Position numbers and translations under genes: made by a program
The notes under the pieces: model-generated
What the model was told of the DNA's origin: nothing
Database searches by the model: none
What the model saw: only the letters and a program-made list of their open reading frames with translations
Source: Ligustrum vulgare
Taxonomy: Eukaryota; Streptophyta; Magnoliopsida; Lamiales; Oleaceae
NCBI GenBank assembly: GCA_963555705.1
Contig: OY743190.1
Location: 12,747,501 to 12,811,500 of the forward strand
DNA length: 64,000 nucleotides
Direction of reading: 5' to 3'
In this document: piece after piece, positions 11,157-21,355 of the stretch
Position numbering within the stretch: the first letter of the stretch is position 1
How the letters are laid out: every line of letters begins with the position of its first letter

Positions 11157-11446
11157 TATACTAAATGGTCAATATCAAATTTTCCTTCTGGAATTTCATC
11201 TTGTTTTGCTTTTGTTTTTGGAGAGAGTTCTCCCATTCTTTCAAAAATTCCAATTTGTTGTGTTGATTTAATCTTTGAAATTATTTTGTTATTTTGATTA
11301 TTGTTAATAATTCCTGCTATAATGATAGCAGAATGTTTTTCAAGTAAAATTTCAATTTGTTTTTCAAATATGTTAAAATTTCTTTTAATATCTCTGATTT
11401 CTTCTTTTATGGAGTAAATTTCTTTTAGAAGTTCTGGTATTGACAT
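11156..11446 (-). CDS. Small coiled-coil protein, virion-associated-like
   Basis: A 96-codon ORF from an ATG placed two bases after the movement-protein stop (an upstream in-frame ATG at 11512 lies inside that gene). The N-terminal half is a heptad-like helix (LLKEIYSIKEEIRDIKRN...EKQIEILLEK), resembling the coiled coil of caulimovirid virion-associated proteins. The C-terminal half is basic and Asn-rich. Its stop overlaps the coat-protein ATG (TAATG). Function is inferred from position, size and the coiled coil; it could instead correspond to an ORF II-type protein. Confidence 0.55.
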   Translation of the reverse strand: MSIPELLKEIYSIKEEIRDIKRNFNIFEKQIEILLEKHSAIIIAGIINNNQNNKIISKIKSTQQIGIFERMGELSPKTKAKQDEIPEGKFDIDHLV

Positions 11447-11447
11447 T

Positions 11448-12446
11448 TCAATTATCAGATTCTTCTTCTTGATCACCATAAAGTGTTTCGGCCATTTTGT
11501 TGACGGTTTCACTTAATTGTTTGAGTTGTATGTTAGTTTTTCTCAACTCATCGTTTTCTTTTTCTTTCAACTTTGGTGGATTTATTTTATTTTGTGAGTT
11601 ACTTCTTATGAGAAGTGGTTGTTGTTCCCTGATTAGGGGTCTTTTAGTGTTAAGATCTATATTTATAGATCTTCTCTCTGATTGCGTTAACCAGTCAAAT
11701 TCTGTTTCTTTATTTTCTATGTAATTGGAGAATAAAGGATCAATTTTGATTCCTTTTGGTTCTCTTATCATAACCATGTTGTGAGAATTATGGATTGCAT
11801 AACTCACGAGGTATGATATTGAAAAAGGTACATTATTGTCTTTGACTAAGTCTTCCCTTCCGTACTTGTGTACAAACGAGAGTATTCCGTCAAAGTTTTG
11901 ATCATGTAAACTTATTGATAGTCTGGGATAGACTGTAAACAGTAGTTTAGCACATGCTAGGTTTCCTTCAAGGGATCCTAGACATCCTTCTTGTGGGTTT
12001 TGTATTCTTTCATCGATTAAACACATTCGGATTGGTTGATCCGTTTTTTCTAATAGTGTGCTTTTCAATTGGATTCTGATTGCTCCAATTGTAACCCAGT
12101 AAAGATTTTTGTTAACTTCGAGGTCAATTTTTTGTTTTGCTTGGTTTATATCCTTTTTAGTTAGTAGAGAGATTCCTACTTTTCCGTATGTATGTTGAGC
12201 GTTAATCGCAAATTCTTTATGAGATACACCGTAATACACATGTTTCTTTCTTTTCATGAATTTATCAATAAATCCTGGTTGTGAAAAAATTTCTTTTGGA
12301 TCTAAAGATAAAGTGGTTTTACATATTTTGTCAAGTTTTTCGTTAGAAATTAAAATTTCATTTGAAAAATTCCCCTTTGATTCAATTTGTTCGCAAATCT
12401 CCTCATGTTCTTGAGATGTTCCTTCATTAGCAAGATTTATGCTCAT
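11448..12446 (-). CDS. Caulimovirid movement protein (30K superfamily)
   Basis: An uninterrupted 332-codon ORF. The central region carries 30K-type features: a hydrophobic strand with an IDERIQ segment, a GSLEGNLACAKLLFTVYP block, and a C-terminal NSHN motif. This family forms tubules or modifies plasmodesmata so that virus moves between cells. The C-terminal tail is charged, with coiled-coil potential. Its ATG overlaps the stop of the upstream leader ORF (ATGA), fitting the tightly packed polycistronic layout. It is the only large viral ORF on this strand without a visible lesion. Its own promoter is not adjacent. Confidence 0.85.
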   Translation of the reverse strand: MSINLANEGTSQEHEEICEQIESKGNFSNEILISNEKLDKICKTTLSLDPKEIFSQPGFIDKFMKRKKHVYYGVSHKEFAINAQHTYGKVGISLLTKKDINQAKQKIDLEVNKNLYWVTIGAIRIQLKSTLLEKTDQPIRMCLIDERIQNPQEGCLGSLEGNLACAKLLFTVYPRLSISLHDQNFDGILSFVHKYGREDLVKDNNVPFSISYLVSYAIHNSHNMVMIREPKGIKIDPLFSNYIENKETEFDWLTQSERRSINIDLNTKRPLIREQQPLLIRSNSQNKINPPKLKEKENDELRKTNIQLKQLSETVNKMAETLYGDQEEESDN

Positions 12447-12859
12447 GATTTGTAATGTTGTGTGACGTAGTGAATTAAAAAATTAGAAACAGATTCGTAA
12501 TAATTTTGTAAAGCTTTATCTTTTTGTTGTCTACAGTTTTCTAAAGAGTCTTTGTGGACTCCTGCAAAAACTTGGTGTCTATAAAATTCTTCATAAAATT
12601 CGCAAATATGAAATTCAGAATTTATGAGATGAATATGTGCATGACATGTATAACAATTAATTTGTGTACTAGTGTTCTCCATAACTATGGTGGCAATTTG
12701 CATAGTGTATGATGAATGTACGTAAATTATTTTCATAATCTTGTTTTGTTTCAAGATATTTTGCTCCATATTTAAAGTACAATAAGGATTTCCCCAAAAT
12801 TTCTTTGAGTCAATTCTTTCTTTGTACCATAAAAATGATTCGTACTGAAAGGTAAACAA
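12443..12859 (-). CDS. Leader ORF upstream of the movement protein, unknown function
   Basis: A 138-codon ORF between the primer site and the movement-protein gene. It has aromatic-rich N-terminal sequence (FQYESFLWYKERIDSKKFW) and a middle Cys/His cluster (CYTCHAHIH...HICEF). The N-terminal half also occurs in the duplicated segment at 7556-7795, where one extra T puts the downstream part in a different frame, so the reading frame of one copy is shifted. Small ORFs in this position are common in caulimovirids, but I recognise no family. Confidence 0.5.
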   Translation of the reverse strand: MFTFQYESFLWYKERIDSKKFWGNPYCTLNMEQNILKQNKIMKIIYVHSSYTMQIATIVMENTSTQINCYTCHAHIHLINSEFHICEFYEEFYRHQVFAGVHKDSLENCRQQKDKALQNYYESVSNFLIHYVTQHYKS

Positions 12860-12885
12860 TTTGTGAAGTGCATAGCAAGTATTAC
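12647..12885 (-). repeat. First copy of the viral leader-ORF segment
   Basis: Partner of 7556-7795. Here it is in its normal genomic position directly beside the primer site. The low divergence suggests that both copies entered together or from closely related genomes. Confidence 0.9.
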
Positions 12886-12922
12886 AATTATTGCTTGATT
12901 GTGACAGGTTAATATGTGTGAA

Positions 12923-12935
12923 GGCTCTGATACCA
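12923..12935 (-). other. Viral primer-binding site (tRNA-Met)
   Basis: On the minus strand TGGTATCAGAGCC matches the 3' end of initiator tRNA-Met, the minus-strand DNA primer of caulimovirids. It lies upstream of the leader ORF, as expected for position 1 of such a genome. Confidence 0.85.
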
Positions 12936-12949
12936 ATTTGAGGAAGGTG

Positions 12950-13004
12950 TGTGTGGAAGTGTATTAATCAAGACATGTGATCTCATGCTTGATTAATACA
13001 CTTC
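12950..13004. repeat. Viral leader inverted repeat
   Basis: Arms of about 18 bases (GGAAGTGTATTAATCAAG and its complement) surround a 15-base centre. This is the same hairpin that forms the core of the 7434-7536 palindrome. It stands just upstream of the primer site in viral orientation. Confidence 0.85.
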
Positions 13005-13009
13005 CTCAA

Positions 13010-13073
13010 ATATGATATTGCAGCTGGGGCCTACAACTTCTGAAATTGCATTGTGGCCCCGTCTCCACCCAAA
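13010..13073. repeat. Right copy of about 65-bp direct repeat flanking the viral insert
   Basis: Matches 5025-5090 apart from a one-base gap. Copia leader sequence continues immediately to its right. Confidence 0.85.
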
Positions 13074-13512
13074 TCCAAAAAACCTAACCCTAAACCTTGT
13101 AACAGGGGCTGCGGGTGCTGCCCCTCCGGCGGATGGTGACGATGTCGCCTTTTAGCAGCGAGAAGCGCTGCTGCGCCTCTCCCTTCTATCGCGTTTGTTA
13201 CTGCGTATTTGCTGCGACGATAGGCGCTACTGCTTCACGCAGCGGTGCTCTACGCCGCTACCGATGCATGGCCTCCAACAGTGCGCGACTGTCGCACGCT
13301 GCTTCCTCCAGTTGGTGAGGTCACCGGCGGTGCTACCGCCTCCGCCCGTTACTCCAATCCGTTTTTTTTTTTTTTTGTAAAAAACAATTTTTCAAAATTG
13401 TGAAAATCAAATTTTCAAATTTCTATAAACATGAAACAAGAACAATTAACAATTAATTATTACAAGATTCATAGAACAATTTCTAACAAACACAAAGTAG
13501 GCTCTGATACCA
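13074..13512 (-). other. Copia leader start and primer-binding site
   Basis: Non-coding. The minus-strand primer site TGGTATCAGAGC is at 13501-13512, one base from the LTR. A GC-rich block (13100-13350), unlike the AT-rich surroundings, ends in a T15 run. Short open frames here are compositional artefacts. Confidence 0.6.
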
Positions 13513-13513
13513 C

Positions 13514-15077
13514 TGTTGGGAATTTACTTAATCATGCACAGCGGAATATAAAATAATTTTCAATTCCCAAATGAGGATCTGCTTTGTGTTTAGATAGAAA
13601 TCTTGATAAAGAACATTACCTCTTGATGTTCTTGAAGACTATTTTGAGAATCTTGATTCTTTCTCCAATCTACTTGCACACCACAGCTGCCCAATTGTCC
13701 AGCCTCCAAAGGTGATACACACGAAAGAACAAGAATGAGAGGCTAGGGGTTTCTCTCTTCTTGTGCTAGCAAGAGAATAATGAATTAGGGCTAACTTTTC
13801 CAAACCCTAGTTGTTTATTAATATAAGTCAGAGTGGACTTAGCCCATAAGTTAAACATCGACCCGATTCATGTGGTTTAATTAATCCAATTAATTAAACA
13901 TGGGATATTAGTTAATTAATCTATTTAATTAACTCGAGTCTATTAATAAACAATAAAATTAATTAATTCTACAAAATTCGAACATTTGTTAATTAATTAA
14001 TTCCAATCACATTCTTCTAGTTCTCCCCTTGTGTGTGACCCTTTAGGTTCCCAATCACGATGTCGAACTGCGTGAATTATTATTTTGATCTAATCAAAAT
14101 AAGATTAATTAAAATTATCTTTTAAATTAGTCATTAATTCTCCTAAATTAATTAATTCACATTAGTTGTCACAGATTGACATCTAGCAACGTGTTGAGCA
14201 ATACATGTGATGAGAAATGTCACGTGGTGTGACAAAATCAAACTAGTTCGTTTATCATGAAACTTTAATCCCTTCGTCAATATGATCCGATCAATTAGAG
14301 AAATGGAAATGTGTCAATCTCGTTTATTGATCATGTCTTTTATTTCGCTCTTAAATCAATAAACGTCAAAACTATTTTCGACTTTATTAATTCACCTTGG
14401 CCAAGGATTTCGATATCAACTTAAAAAAATAAAACGAAGATCATAATTTCTTACTATCTAAGAGTGGCGAATCCTATATTGATCATTCACAACCTTCATG
14501 TGATTCTTGACATACCCGAACGATATCGTATTAGCGATTCCTTTCAGAGCAAAAATTCAACATCACCAAAGTATGACTGCCCTCATATAAGGTACTATGA
14601 TGACCTCAAGTCAAATGTTCAATTCCACTAACGAACGTTGGAGATTAACCACCGACACTCAGATAGTTATCCATGTGAAATCTTCGTTGCGGGTCTCCAA
14701 TGTTTTGTTCTCTTAATAAAACATCCACGTGTTCATTTAGATGTCTCTACATCTTAGCTTGCGAGATCAGCTACTCACTTCTAAAGTGGGCGATGACACA
14801 CGTGTTGGTCTATCCGTAATAAAGATATCCGTATCTCGATATTACTTTACGACCAAGGATATTTAATATTCAATTGTAACTTATATCTCACGATCAAAAC
14901 TTCTTGTGATTAACAAGTTATAAAGATTTGAATCTACGGACTCTATTGATTTAATTTGCAAGAATAATAATAATATTATAAATCAATTAAATAACAGATC
15001 TGCCATATATATTAAATGCATAAAATATATTAGTAAGTGTTTGGTCAAACGATTGAACCTAGGGCATAACACTTACA
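13514..15077 (-). repeat. Copia 5' LTR (minus orientation)
   Basis: 1564 bp with TG...CA ends: TGTTGGGAA at the left (next to the primer site) and ...ACACTTACA at the right. In element orientation it begins TGTAAGTGTTATGCCC, a start I recognise from plant copia LTRs. It would drive transcription leftward, into the leader and the viral ORFs. Its partner lies outside the window, so no age can be estimated. Confidence 0.75.
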
Positions 15078-15087
15078 GTTAGACGAG

Positions 15088-15195
15088 TCGAGCCCATGCT
15101 CGACTCATTTCCATGAGCCGATGATTGGCTCGTTAATGGGCTCGTCAAATTGACGAGCCGAGCCAACGAGCGGCTTGGCCCGTTTTTCACCTCTA
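15088..15195. repeat. hAT-like terminal fragment (GAGCC/GGCTCG-rich)
   Basis: Subterminal GAGCCGAGCC and GGCTCGT repeats end in CACCTCTA, the complement of TAGAGGTG, resembling hAT termini. It is similar in style to the complete MITE at 26222-26680. No target duplication was found, so it is probably truncated by the neighbouring LTR. Confidence 0.4.
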
Positions 15196-15799
15196 CTTGG
15201 AGTATATAGTTTATTCTTAATGTTAATAGATTTTTGAAATAATCATTTTTATTTTTCAAAAACATTTGTCAATATCGTGCATGTTCATTATAAAAATTAT
15301 ATTTTAATTCTAATAAGGGTATAATAGACATTTAAATCCTAAATTTGGCCATTTCTGCATTAGTTATAAAAACTGACTATATTCGGTTTGACAAACATAA
15401 AAATTGGCTATTTTTGTAAATTCTCCTGCATCTAATTGAAAGAATGAAAATCTAATGGGGAATTTATGCAAATACCTGGTTATAATGTATCGTAATTGAA
15501 AAATACCGATTTTTCATACTATTTGTAATATTACACAATTTTGTTTTGGGTGGCTATATTGCCACCACAAAACTTATTTTCTACACCACAATTTATGTAT
15601 GTGGAGAAGAATAAAAACATTGTAGTAATTTAGGGTTGTGGTGTACATATGATTTTGTTTTAGAATTAAATAAGGGTATATTTGTATATATATTGTGGTG
15701 TATTTAGTAAATTTTGTCGGGGTAATATATTTACCCTTTTGTTTTCAAAGTTTAGGAAAATACTGGATTTGATGTGAGAGAATATATTATTTGATTAAT

Positions 15800-16480
15800 G
15801 TCATTAATTATAGTAATCTTTTTTTTAGGAGGTTGTTACCTATTTTCAGGAATTTAAAATAAACACTTTCTAATCTTCCTTAAAAAAACTCCATAGACGG
15901 TTTCTCCCTGATGTACTATACTTTTACCTATTATTTTAATTATTTCAAAATTTAAAATAGAATTATGATAGATGTACAATCTTTTTGTACAACATTAGTT
16001 ATAATTCATGATGTGACAAAGTGTGGTGTACTGATTTTGAAAATAATATGATGTGACGTGTGAATTAATAGGATTGTGTCACATAGATTGTAAGTCAAAA
16101 GTTGTAAGAATGTGTTGTACATGTATCATGGTTCTTTAAAATAGACACTTTGTAATATAATGTAATCTAATATAATTATGGTAATCTTCTTAAAAAAAAA
16201 CTCCACATATGGTTTTTTCCTAAACAGTAGGTTGTTACCTATTATTTTAATCATTCAATAATTTACAATAGGTACTTTGTAATGTAATGAAATCTAATGT
16301 AATTATGGTAATCTTTTTTTTAAAAGGCTGTTACCTATTATTCAGGATTTTAAAATAGATATTTTCTAATCTTCCTTTAAAAACTCCACACATGGTTTCT
16401 TCCTAAATAATAGGTTATTGTCTATTATTTTAATTATTTAAGAATTTAAAATAGACACTCTGTAATGTAATATAATGTAA
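15800..16480. repeat. Imperfect tandem repeat, 3-4 units of about 120-190 bp
   Basis: Each unit contains a GTTACCTATTATTT-type block, an AATTTAAAATAGACACTTT-type block and a GTAATCTTxxTTAAAAA-ACTCCA block. The blocks recur near 15830, 15930, 16140, 16230, 16330 and 16430. No coding potential. Confidence 0.7.
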
Positions 16481-17496
16481 CGTTCGATTAATTTATACAT
16501 GTAATGATTTGTAATGTAAGGTAATGTTCAACTAATTTATACCCATAATGATTCGTAATATTCTGTAATTGCATTGCAAAGGCTAAAAAATAAATAAATA
16601 TAGCAACACAGTCGTGTAATGTATTTTGTAATAGTTATTGATATTACGGACGTGTAATGTAATGCAATGACTTTGTATTCAAAGTTTGCTACGTATTGCA
16701 GTATTGTGACGTTGTGTATTGTTATTGTAAATCCCGAACATGATGCACCTGTAATCTTATGAACAAAACAAACAAAAACAACCATCCAAAAAAATCCATC
16801 ATCCATCAGTGGAATGGACGAGGCAACATTGTACTGCAATATTTAAAAAAATTCAGAACTTGGATGGATAGGAATTCCTCCATTATATCATCATCCAAAT
16901 CCATTTCATCAAACCCCATTGCATCCAAGCCATGCCTTTTTGTTCAAACTCTGTGCAGAAAAAAGGACCAAGCTGTAGTAGATATAAAAAAAACATGAGG
17001 TAAAGTCTAGGTAGATGAAAAGAGACTCCATTACCAAAAAAAATAAAAAATAAAATAAAAAAATCAATATTTACCCAAATTTTCAAGACTATCATTTCTT
17101 CAAAATCGGAAGAAAAATAATTCGCGATTAATGGAAACACTTCGTCATTATTTCGAGTGTGCCCAGACCAAATAGTCAAAATAGAGTGCAGATCCATAAG
17201 ATAGGTGCTGTATAAAGATAGATTTAGGTTGATCTAGTACTTTAATTCAGCAAAAACATTTTTCACCAGTTAAAATAAAAAAAAAAGTTGAATTTTGTGA
17301 TTTTATGAGAGAGATTTTGTGAATGAATTAGAATTTCAAGAAATGAAAGAAAAAAATTTATACATTGTGATTTGATTGATTTCTAGTAATTAAATGAAAC
17401 AAAGAAATGGAGGAGAGAGCATAGAGAGAGAAAATGGAAAGAGAAAAAATACAGCTTGAATTGAGAGACGTGAGAGAGAAAAAATAAATCAATAAT
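16481..17496. other. Gene-free stretch
   Basis: AT-rich DNA with GTAATGTAATG-type short repeats at its left and a GA-rich tract (17400-17480) at its right. One open stretch on minus (17197-16883) begins with plausible-looking sequence but has no recognisable family or splice support. Confidence 0.4.
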
Positions 17497-17501
17497 GTCC
17501 T

Positions 17502-17711
17502 TGTTGTAAAACAATAGAGAATATAGAGAGAATCAGAGAGAATTTCTTATTCTTAATATTTCATAATGAATATAGGCCCCTATTTATAGGGGTGGACAAT
17601 GGCATAATCGTAATATTGGACAATGGCATAATCGTAATATATAAATTTTACAGGGGCATAAGAGTAATTTTCATTCAAATATCTTACCTAATTTTGCCTA
17701 ATTTTATAACA
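17502..17711 (-). repeat. 3' LTR of element A
   Basis: Starts TGTTGTAAAAC and ends TTATAACA on plus. In element orientation it contains a TATAAATA box (complement of 17579-17590). Its pair is at 23162-23371. Confidence 0.9.
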
Positions 17712-17751
17712 CTCCCCCTTGAATGAAATATTACTCGCTTGCTCAATTGTC

Positions 17752-18426
17752 TGCCTCGTTAAAACCTTGCTAAGAAAACCCAGTGGGATAAAACTTGAGC
17801 GAAGGAAAAAGAGTACAAAAGCTCCCCCTGATGTTGGACATAGTGAATCATTGAGTCTGACGTTCGAGTAGAACAAATCATGTACTGAATCTTGAATTTC
17901 TGAAGTGCTGCCTCATTAAAACCTTGTCAGTAAAACCCAGTGGGATAAAATCTGAATCAAGGAAAAAGAGTACAGCCGCTGCCTCGTTAAAACCTTGTCA
18001 GGAAAACCTAGTAGGATAAAACCTGGACGAAGGAAAAAGAGTACAGCATGATTCTCCCCCTGAAGTGTGCAATTGAGGATTCATGAACTTCTCGAATATT
18101 GATATCATCTTTCGTCTGGAATATATATGAAAATCTTCTTGTGTGTAGCCGATATCATAACATTCTTCATAAGATGTGTATGATTTTCTTCATTTGTTGA
18201 TATCATTCCAGTATAACAATGTGTTGTTAATTATAGCTTGTTGATAGCTATGATGATGCCTCAAAAACCTTTGCTAGGAAAACTCTGTGGGACAAAACCT
18301 CAGCAAAGGAAAAAGAGTACATTATTCTCATTAATTCTTATCAATACGCCTCAACTGTTGCCTCATTAAAAACCTTGCTAGGAAAACCCTGTGGGAAAAA
18401 CCTCAGCTAAGGAAAAAAGAGTGCAA
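17752..18426 (-). repeat. Five dispersed copies of a ~65-bp motif in element A
   Basis: Copies at about 17752-17818, 17908-17974, 17979-18045, 18257-18321 and 18359-18426. Each begins TGCCTCATTAAAACCTTG, continues through AAAACCCAGTGGGA and ends GGAAAAAGAGTACA. I recognise this motif from the 3' region of plant copia elements. Two copies are nearly adjacent and the others are 110-215 bp apart. Confidence 0.85.
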
Positions 18427-20361
18427 CGCGTATTTATTCCTTTTCATGGAATATCACAAGTATATTGATGCAATCTCATATATTTTCATCAAAACATATC
18501 ATTCATGATGAGCTTTATATAAATCGTTCATAGCTCATTTATGATGTCATAGTTTATTTATGATGTACTGAACATGCTATACCAAGCAATGTTTATTTAG
18601 TTGAGTGATTGCATTACTCAAATCTAGAATTGATTCACTTCTATCAAAATCTAGAATTCACATCTGATGAATAATTAAATATTCATTTTCATATTCACTT
18701 CTGGTGAATAATCAATTTCCGGTGGATAATATAATTTTGCATATTGAAAATCAATTGCATGCCCAAATATTCAATAATAATAGTACACTCCAATTTCAAT
18801 TTCAACATATTATATTATGGGGTCATTTGTATCATCCTATAGTGATACTAATCTGGGCATGTTGAATCTTTCAATGATTTATACATGTATGTTCTTGCAC
18901 TTTATAAACTGCAATTTCTAATTTGCAGGAGCATAATCAATCATTGAAATAGATATCAATTTTGACATATAATCTACAATCATTTTACTTGAAATCCCAA
19001 CGTACCGCGATCAACTGGTACATCAAAGAATACCCTCAAAATACCGAGATGAGAATCACACTTTTTGATCTCACTCATTGGTTTATCAAAGAGCTCAAGC
19101 TAGTGATTTAGATTATAGTCACATCCACCATATGTCATGCCAGTTCAATGAAAAATCTTGCGCGCAACAAGTCGTCATCTACGACTGTGAAATATTTTTC
19201 ATTTGCACCTATAATTACTGGCTTTACACATTTAAGCATTTGGACTTCTGGTCCTTGAATAATAATCCCTACGTTTGGAATTTTATACTTGGCCAAAGTA
19301 TTATAATTTCATCAACCTCATTTTCATAAGAGGGTTGTATGTATTCGACTTATTTATCGATTCCATTTCAACTCAATATAACATAGAGAGATCTCTGTAT
19401 ATGTTCTATCATCAGGTACCTGAATATCTCATCATTATGTCCCTTTTACTCACCATGAGTATTTAGCCTCAAAGGGATCATTTCAATCATTCAAGAGATA
19501 TTTATTTTGGAATCGATAGTCATTATGCTTCAGGCATAATTACGCTTTAAGCGTGTTTTCCCCATAATATTCACAAATCTTATATTATATCAATCGGCTA
19601 AAATGCCGCAACACATGTCATACAATCATATATCAAGTGCGTATTGTTGGAGTGTATATAGATATCGCACTTCTTAGAAATCATAAAGTTTCACAAGCAA
19701 ATCATTATTTCATCGTATTGACATGTTTATATGTAGAATATTGCTGCATAATCAAATTGTTCTCATAGCAAATAACTTGAGGCTTTTAATCTGCTAAACC
19801 ATTAGCAATATAATATTCTATTATCTCAACTAATTCGTAAAATCATTAATAACTTTAAGATATATTCATGCTAGCATTTATCACTTTGCTCGTAATATCA
19901 TTACTTGAGCAAATAATCAGTCATTCATTTAGTGAGATAATTAATTTGCTTTTGAGAACAAGCAGCAATGATAACAATCTTCTGGTTCTTTAATGAATGC
20001 CATTATTCATTCTCAATAAATCTCATTATTGAATTGGAATCTAACCAATCATAATAGAACTTCTGGTTCAACAAGATATTTCACTTGTACATATGTATGA
20101 ACTTCTGGTTCAATACAGTATTCATTTCATCAGTACGTATTTCTGTACAGTTCAAATCAGCATACCTTTATTTCTTTTATACCGGAAAAATCAGGTACAA
20201 TATCCAAGGAAAATATCTCAATCTTGTCGCCAAATCTTCCCTTATATCGAAAAAGGTAATGACGCATTATCTCACCTTTTCAATAATTTATTCCATTATT
20301 TCTTGATGGAATCGATATCACTGACACGCGGAGCCATCGCTCTTTCACGCGTTGAATAATG

Positions 20362-20373
20362 CATTTAAATAGA
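20362..20373 (+). promoter_or_regulatory. TATA-like box of cassette gene 1 in element A
   Basis: CATTTAAATAGA lies about 35-40 bases upstream of the ATG at 20405 and occupies the same place as the TTTAAATAG box in the B copy. Upstream both copies share a CACGCGG motif. Promoter activity is inferred. Confidence 0.45.
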
Positions 20374-20404
20374 TGATTTGGGAAGAAGGCTAGATCCATC
20401 AAAA

Positions 20405-20950
20405 ATGGATATCATACTTTCAAATATTCGCAAATATTATTCCAATCTTCCAGTAAATGATTTGAGAAAAATTTATCGAATTAGGTTCGAAAGATTGAGG
20501 TTGCTGATGGATCATGGCATCCCAGAAGATGTTCGTTGGTTGATCGATGCGAAAGTTCGATTAGCTGGTGAATTACCAGATTCATTTCCTAAGCACAAGC
20601 CTGGCTTAGGTAAGAGTACTTTTGCAAAGAAGCGAAGAGCAAAAAGATTAAATAGTTGCTACAAATGTACTCGATGGACATGTGATACCCGTTGTAAGTC
20701 AATAGGGTATTCATCTATAAATCGAGATGATAAGATAGACTTTATTAAGGGTGGGCTGAGTAAGGAGTCATTGGATGATATCCGATTGACTCTTGAGACG
20801 CACCCTAGTGGGTATGTGCAGCATGAGCTACTATCTTTATGGGCAAAATTCATCGGTGATAAAGAGCGTTATAGTCTCAAAAATATAATAGCAAAAGATC
20901 CTGTTTGCCAGACTGTTATAAACAATGATGTTTTGGCTATGCAGCATTAA
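20405..20950 (+). CDS. Basic Cys-cluster protein, flexivirus NABP-like (cassette A copy)
   Basis: 181 codons from the ATG that aligns with the B copy; an in-frame ATG nine codons upstream falls beside the TATA-like box and is unlikely to be used. The N-terminal third is helical and hydrophobic/charged (IRKYYSNLP...RFERLRLLMDHG). A basic block (FAKKRRAKRL) is followed by CYKCTRWTCDTRC (C-x2-C-x4-C-x3-C), then a DDKIDFIKGGLS segment and an acidic helix. The basic-plus-Cys block followed by an FI/FV-K-G segment resembles nucleic-acid-binding proteins of vitivirus/carlavirus type; this is pattern recognition only. About 80% identical to the 41693-42244 product. The gene is antisense to its host retroelement. 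Confidence 0.6.
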   Translation: MDIILSNIRKYYSNLPVNDLRKIYRIRFERLRLLMDHGIPEDVRWLIDAKVRLAGELPDSFPKHKPGLGKSTFAKKRRAKRLNSCYKCTRWTCDTRCKSIGYSSINRDDKIDFIKGGLSKESLDDIRLTLETHPSGYVQHELLSLWAKFIGDKERYSLKNIIAKDPVCQTVINNDVLAMQH

Positions 20951-21186
20951 TACAAGGTAAATCATTTGATATATATGCACATATAAAATATTTTTATGTT
21001 TTCTTTCACGAGTTTTGATAAAGGCTGGTTAAAAATATTAAATCACCGAAAGGTTAGTAGGGTGATTCTGTCAAAAGTAAATCTTCACTTTTTCAAAACA
21101 TGAGCAGTAAATAGAGAAGTTTTTCAAGTTTAAAAGCCAATGATTTTCACAGTTTATGCATCCCAAAATACCATGAGATATTTCCT

Positions 21187-21345
21187 AGGAGAATCCTTAT
21201 TTCTGCTCCTACTATCGAGGAACTGCTGGATAAGTTGCAATCATATATTCCAATACAAGATCCAGCAGGAGTAAAGATAGATTGGTCGCAAGGAAGGGGA
21301 ATCAAGAGAAAATGGAGTCCGGTTAATGTAAATTTATCTTTGTGA
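21187..21345 (+). pseudogene. LOG cytokinin-activating enzyme, 3' fragment (cassette A)
   Basis: Encodes only the C-terminal 52 residues of the LOG protein found intact at 42541-43194 (RRILISAPTIEELLDKL and a KIDWSQGRG...KRKWSP tail). Everything from the start codon through the catalytic PGGxGTxxE region has been deleted: the sequence jumps from the leader (about 21165, GCATCCCAAAAT) to the coding region near the equivalent of 43036. It cannot make enzyme. The 3' flank with three hairpins is kept. Confidence 0.85.
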
Positions 21346-21355
21346 ACCCTAGAAT

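Larger units (their letters stand above)
5025..13073. mobile_element. Endogenous pararetrovirus (Caulimoviridae), rearranged
   Basis: The block contains recognisable caulimovirid genes: transactivator/viroplasmin, movement protein, coat protein with CCHC knuckle, and a polymerase with protease, RT and RNase H. It also carries a tRNA-Met primer site and a promoter/polyadenylation region. Separate movement, coat, polymerase and transactivator ORFs argue for a caulimovirus- or soymovirus-like layout rather than a badnavirus or petuvirus; I do not assign a genus. The 5088-7492 part is on plus and the 7493-13009 part on minus. The transactivator gene is divided between them and a leader segment of about 240 bp is present twice. 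It is an old, defective genomic copy. Confidence 0.9.
1..15077 (-). mobile_element. Degenerate Ty1/copia retrotransposon, split by a pararetrovirus insertion, truncated by the window edge
   Basis: Read on the minus strand, the order is: LTR (13514-15077), primer site TGGTATCAGAGC complementary to initiator tRNA-Met (13501-13512), long leader (13074-13500, continuing at 2879-5024), gag remnant (2489-2878) and pol remnants down to position 1. The 3' LTR must lie left of the window. Leader and gag are separated by about 8 kb of caulimovirid DNA. That the 13.5 kb LTR and the 0-2.9 kb coding remnants belong to one element is inferred from orientation, order and the shared segment flanking the viral insert; a second nested copia element is the alternative. 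Confidence 0.6.

Noticed and set aside
12923..12935. TGGTATCAGAGCC segments (also 13501 and 45459) as possible tRNA genes
   Set aside because: Only the primer-complementary 12-13 bases are present; no cloverleaf around them. They are primer-binding sites.
13115..13380. GC-rich open frames of 60-67 codons
   Set aside because: They overlap each other in different frames within copia leader DNA, have no family resemblance and are explained by local GC content.
16883..17197. Minus-strand 104-codon frame beginning MDLHSILTIWSGH
   Set aside because: The N-terminal third looks protein-like but the remainder is low-complexity hydrophobic sequence; no splice sites, family or neighbour support.
21187..21345. 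LOG-like coding sequence in element A as a functional gene
   Set aside because: Only the last 52 codons remain; the start and all catalytic motifs are deleted.
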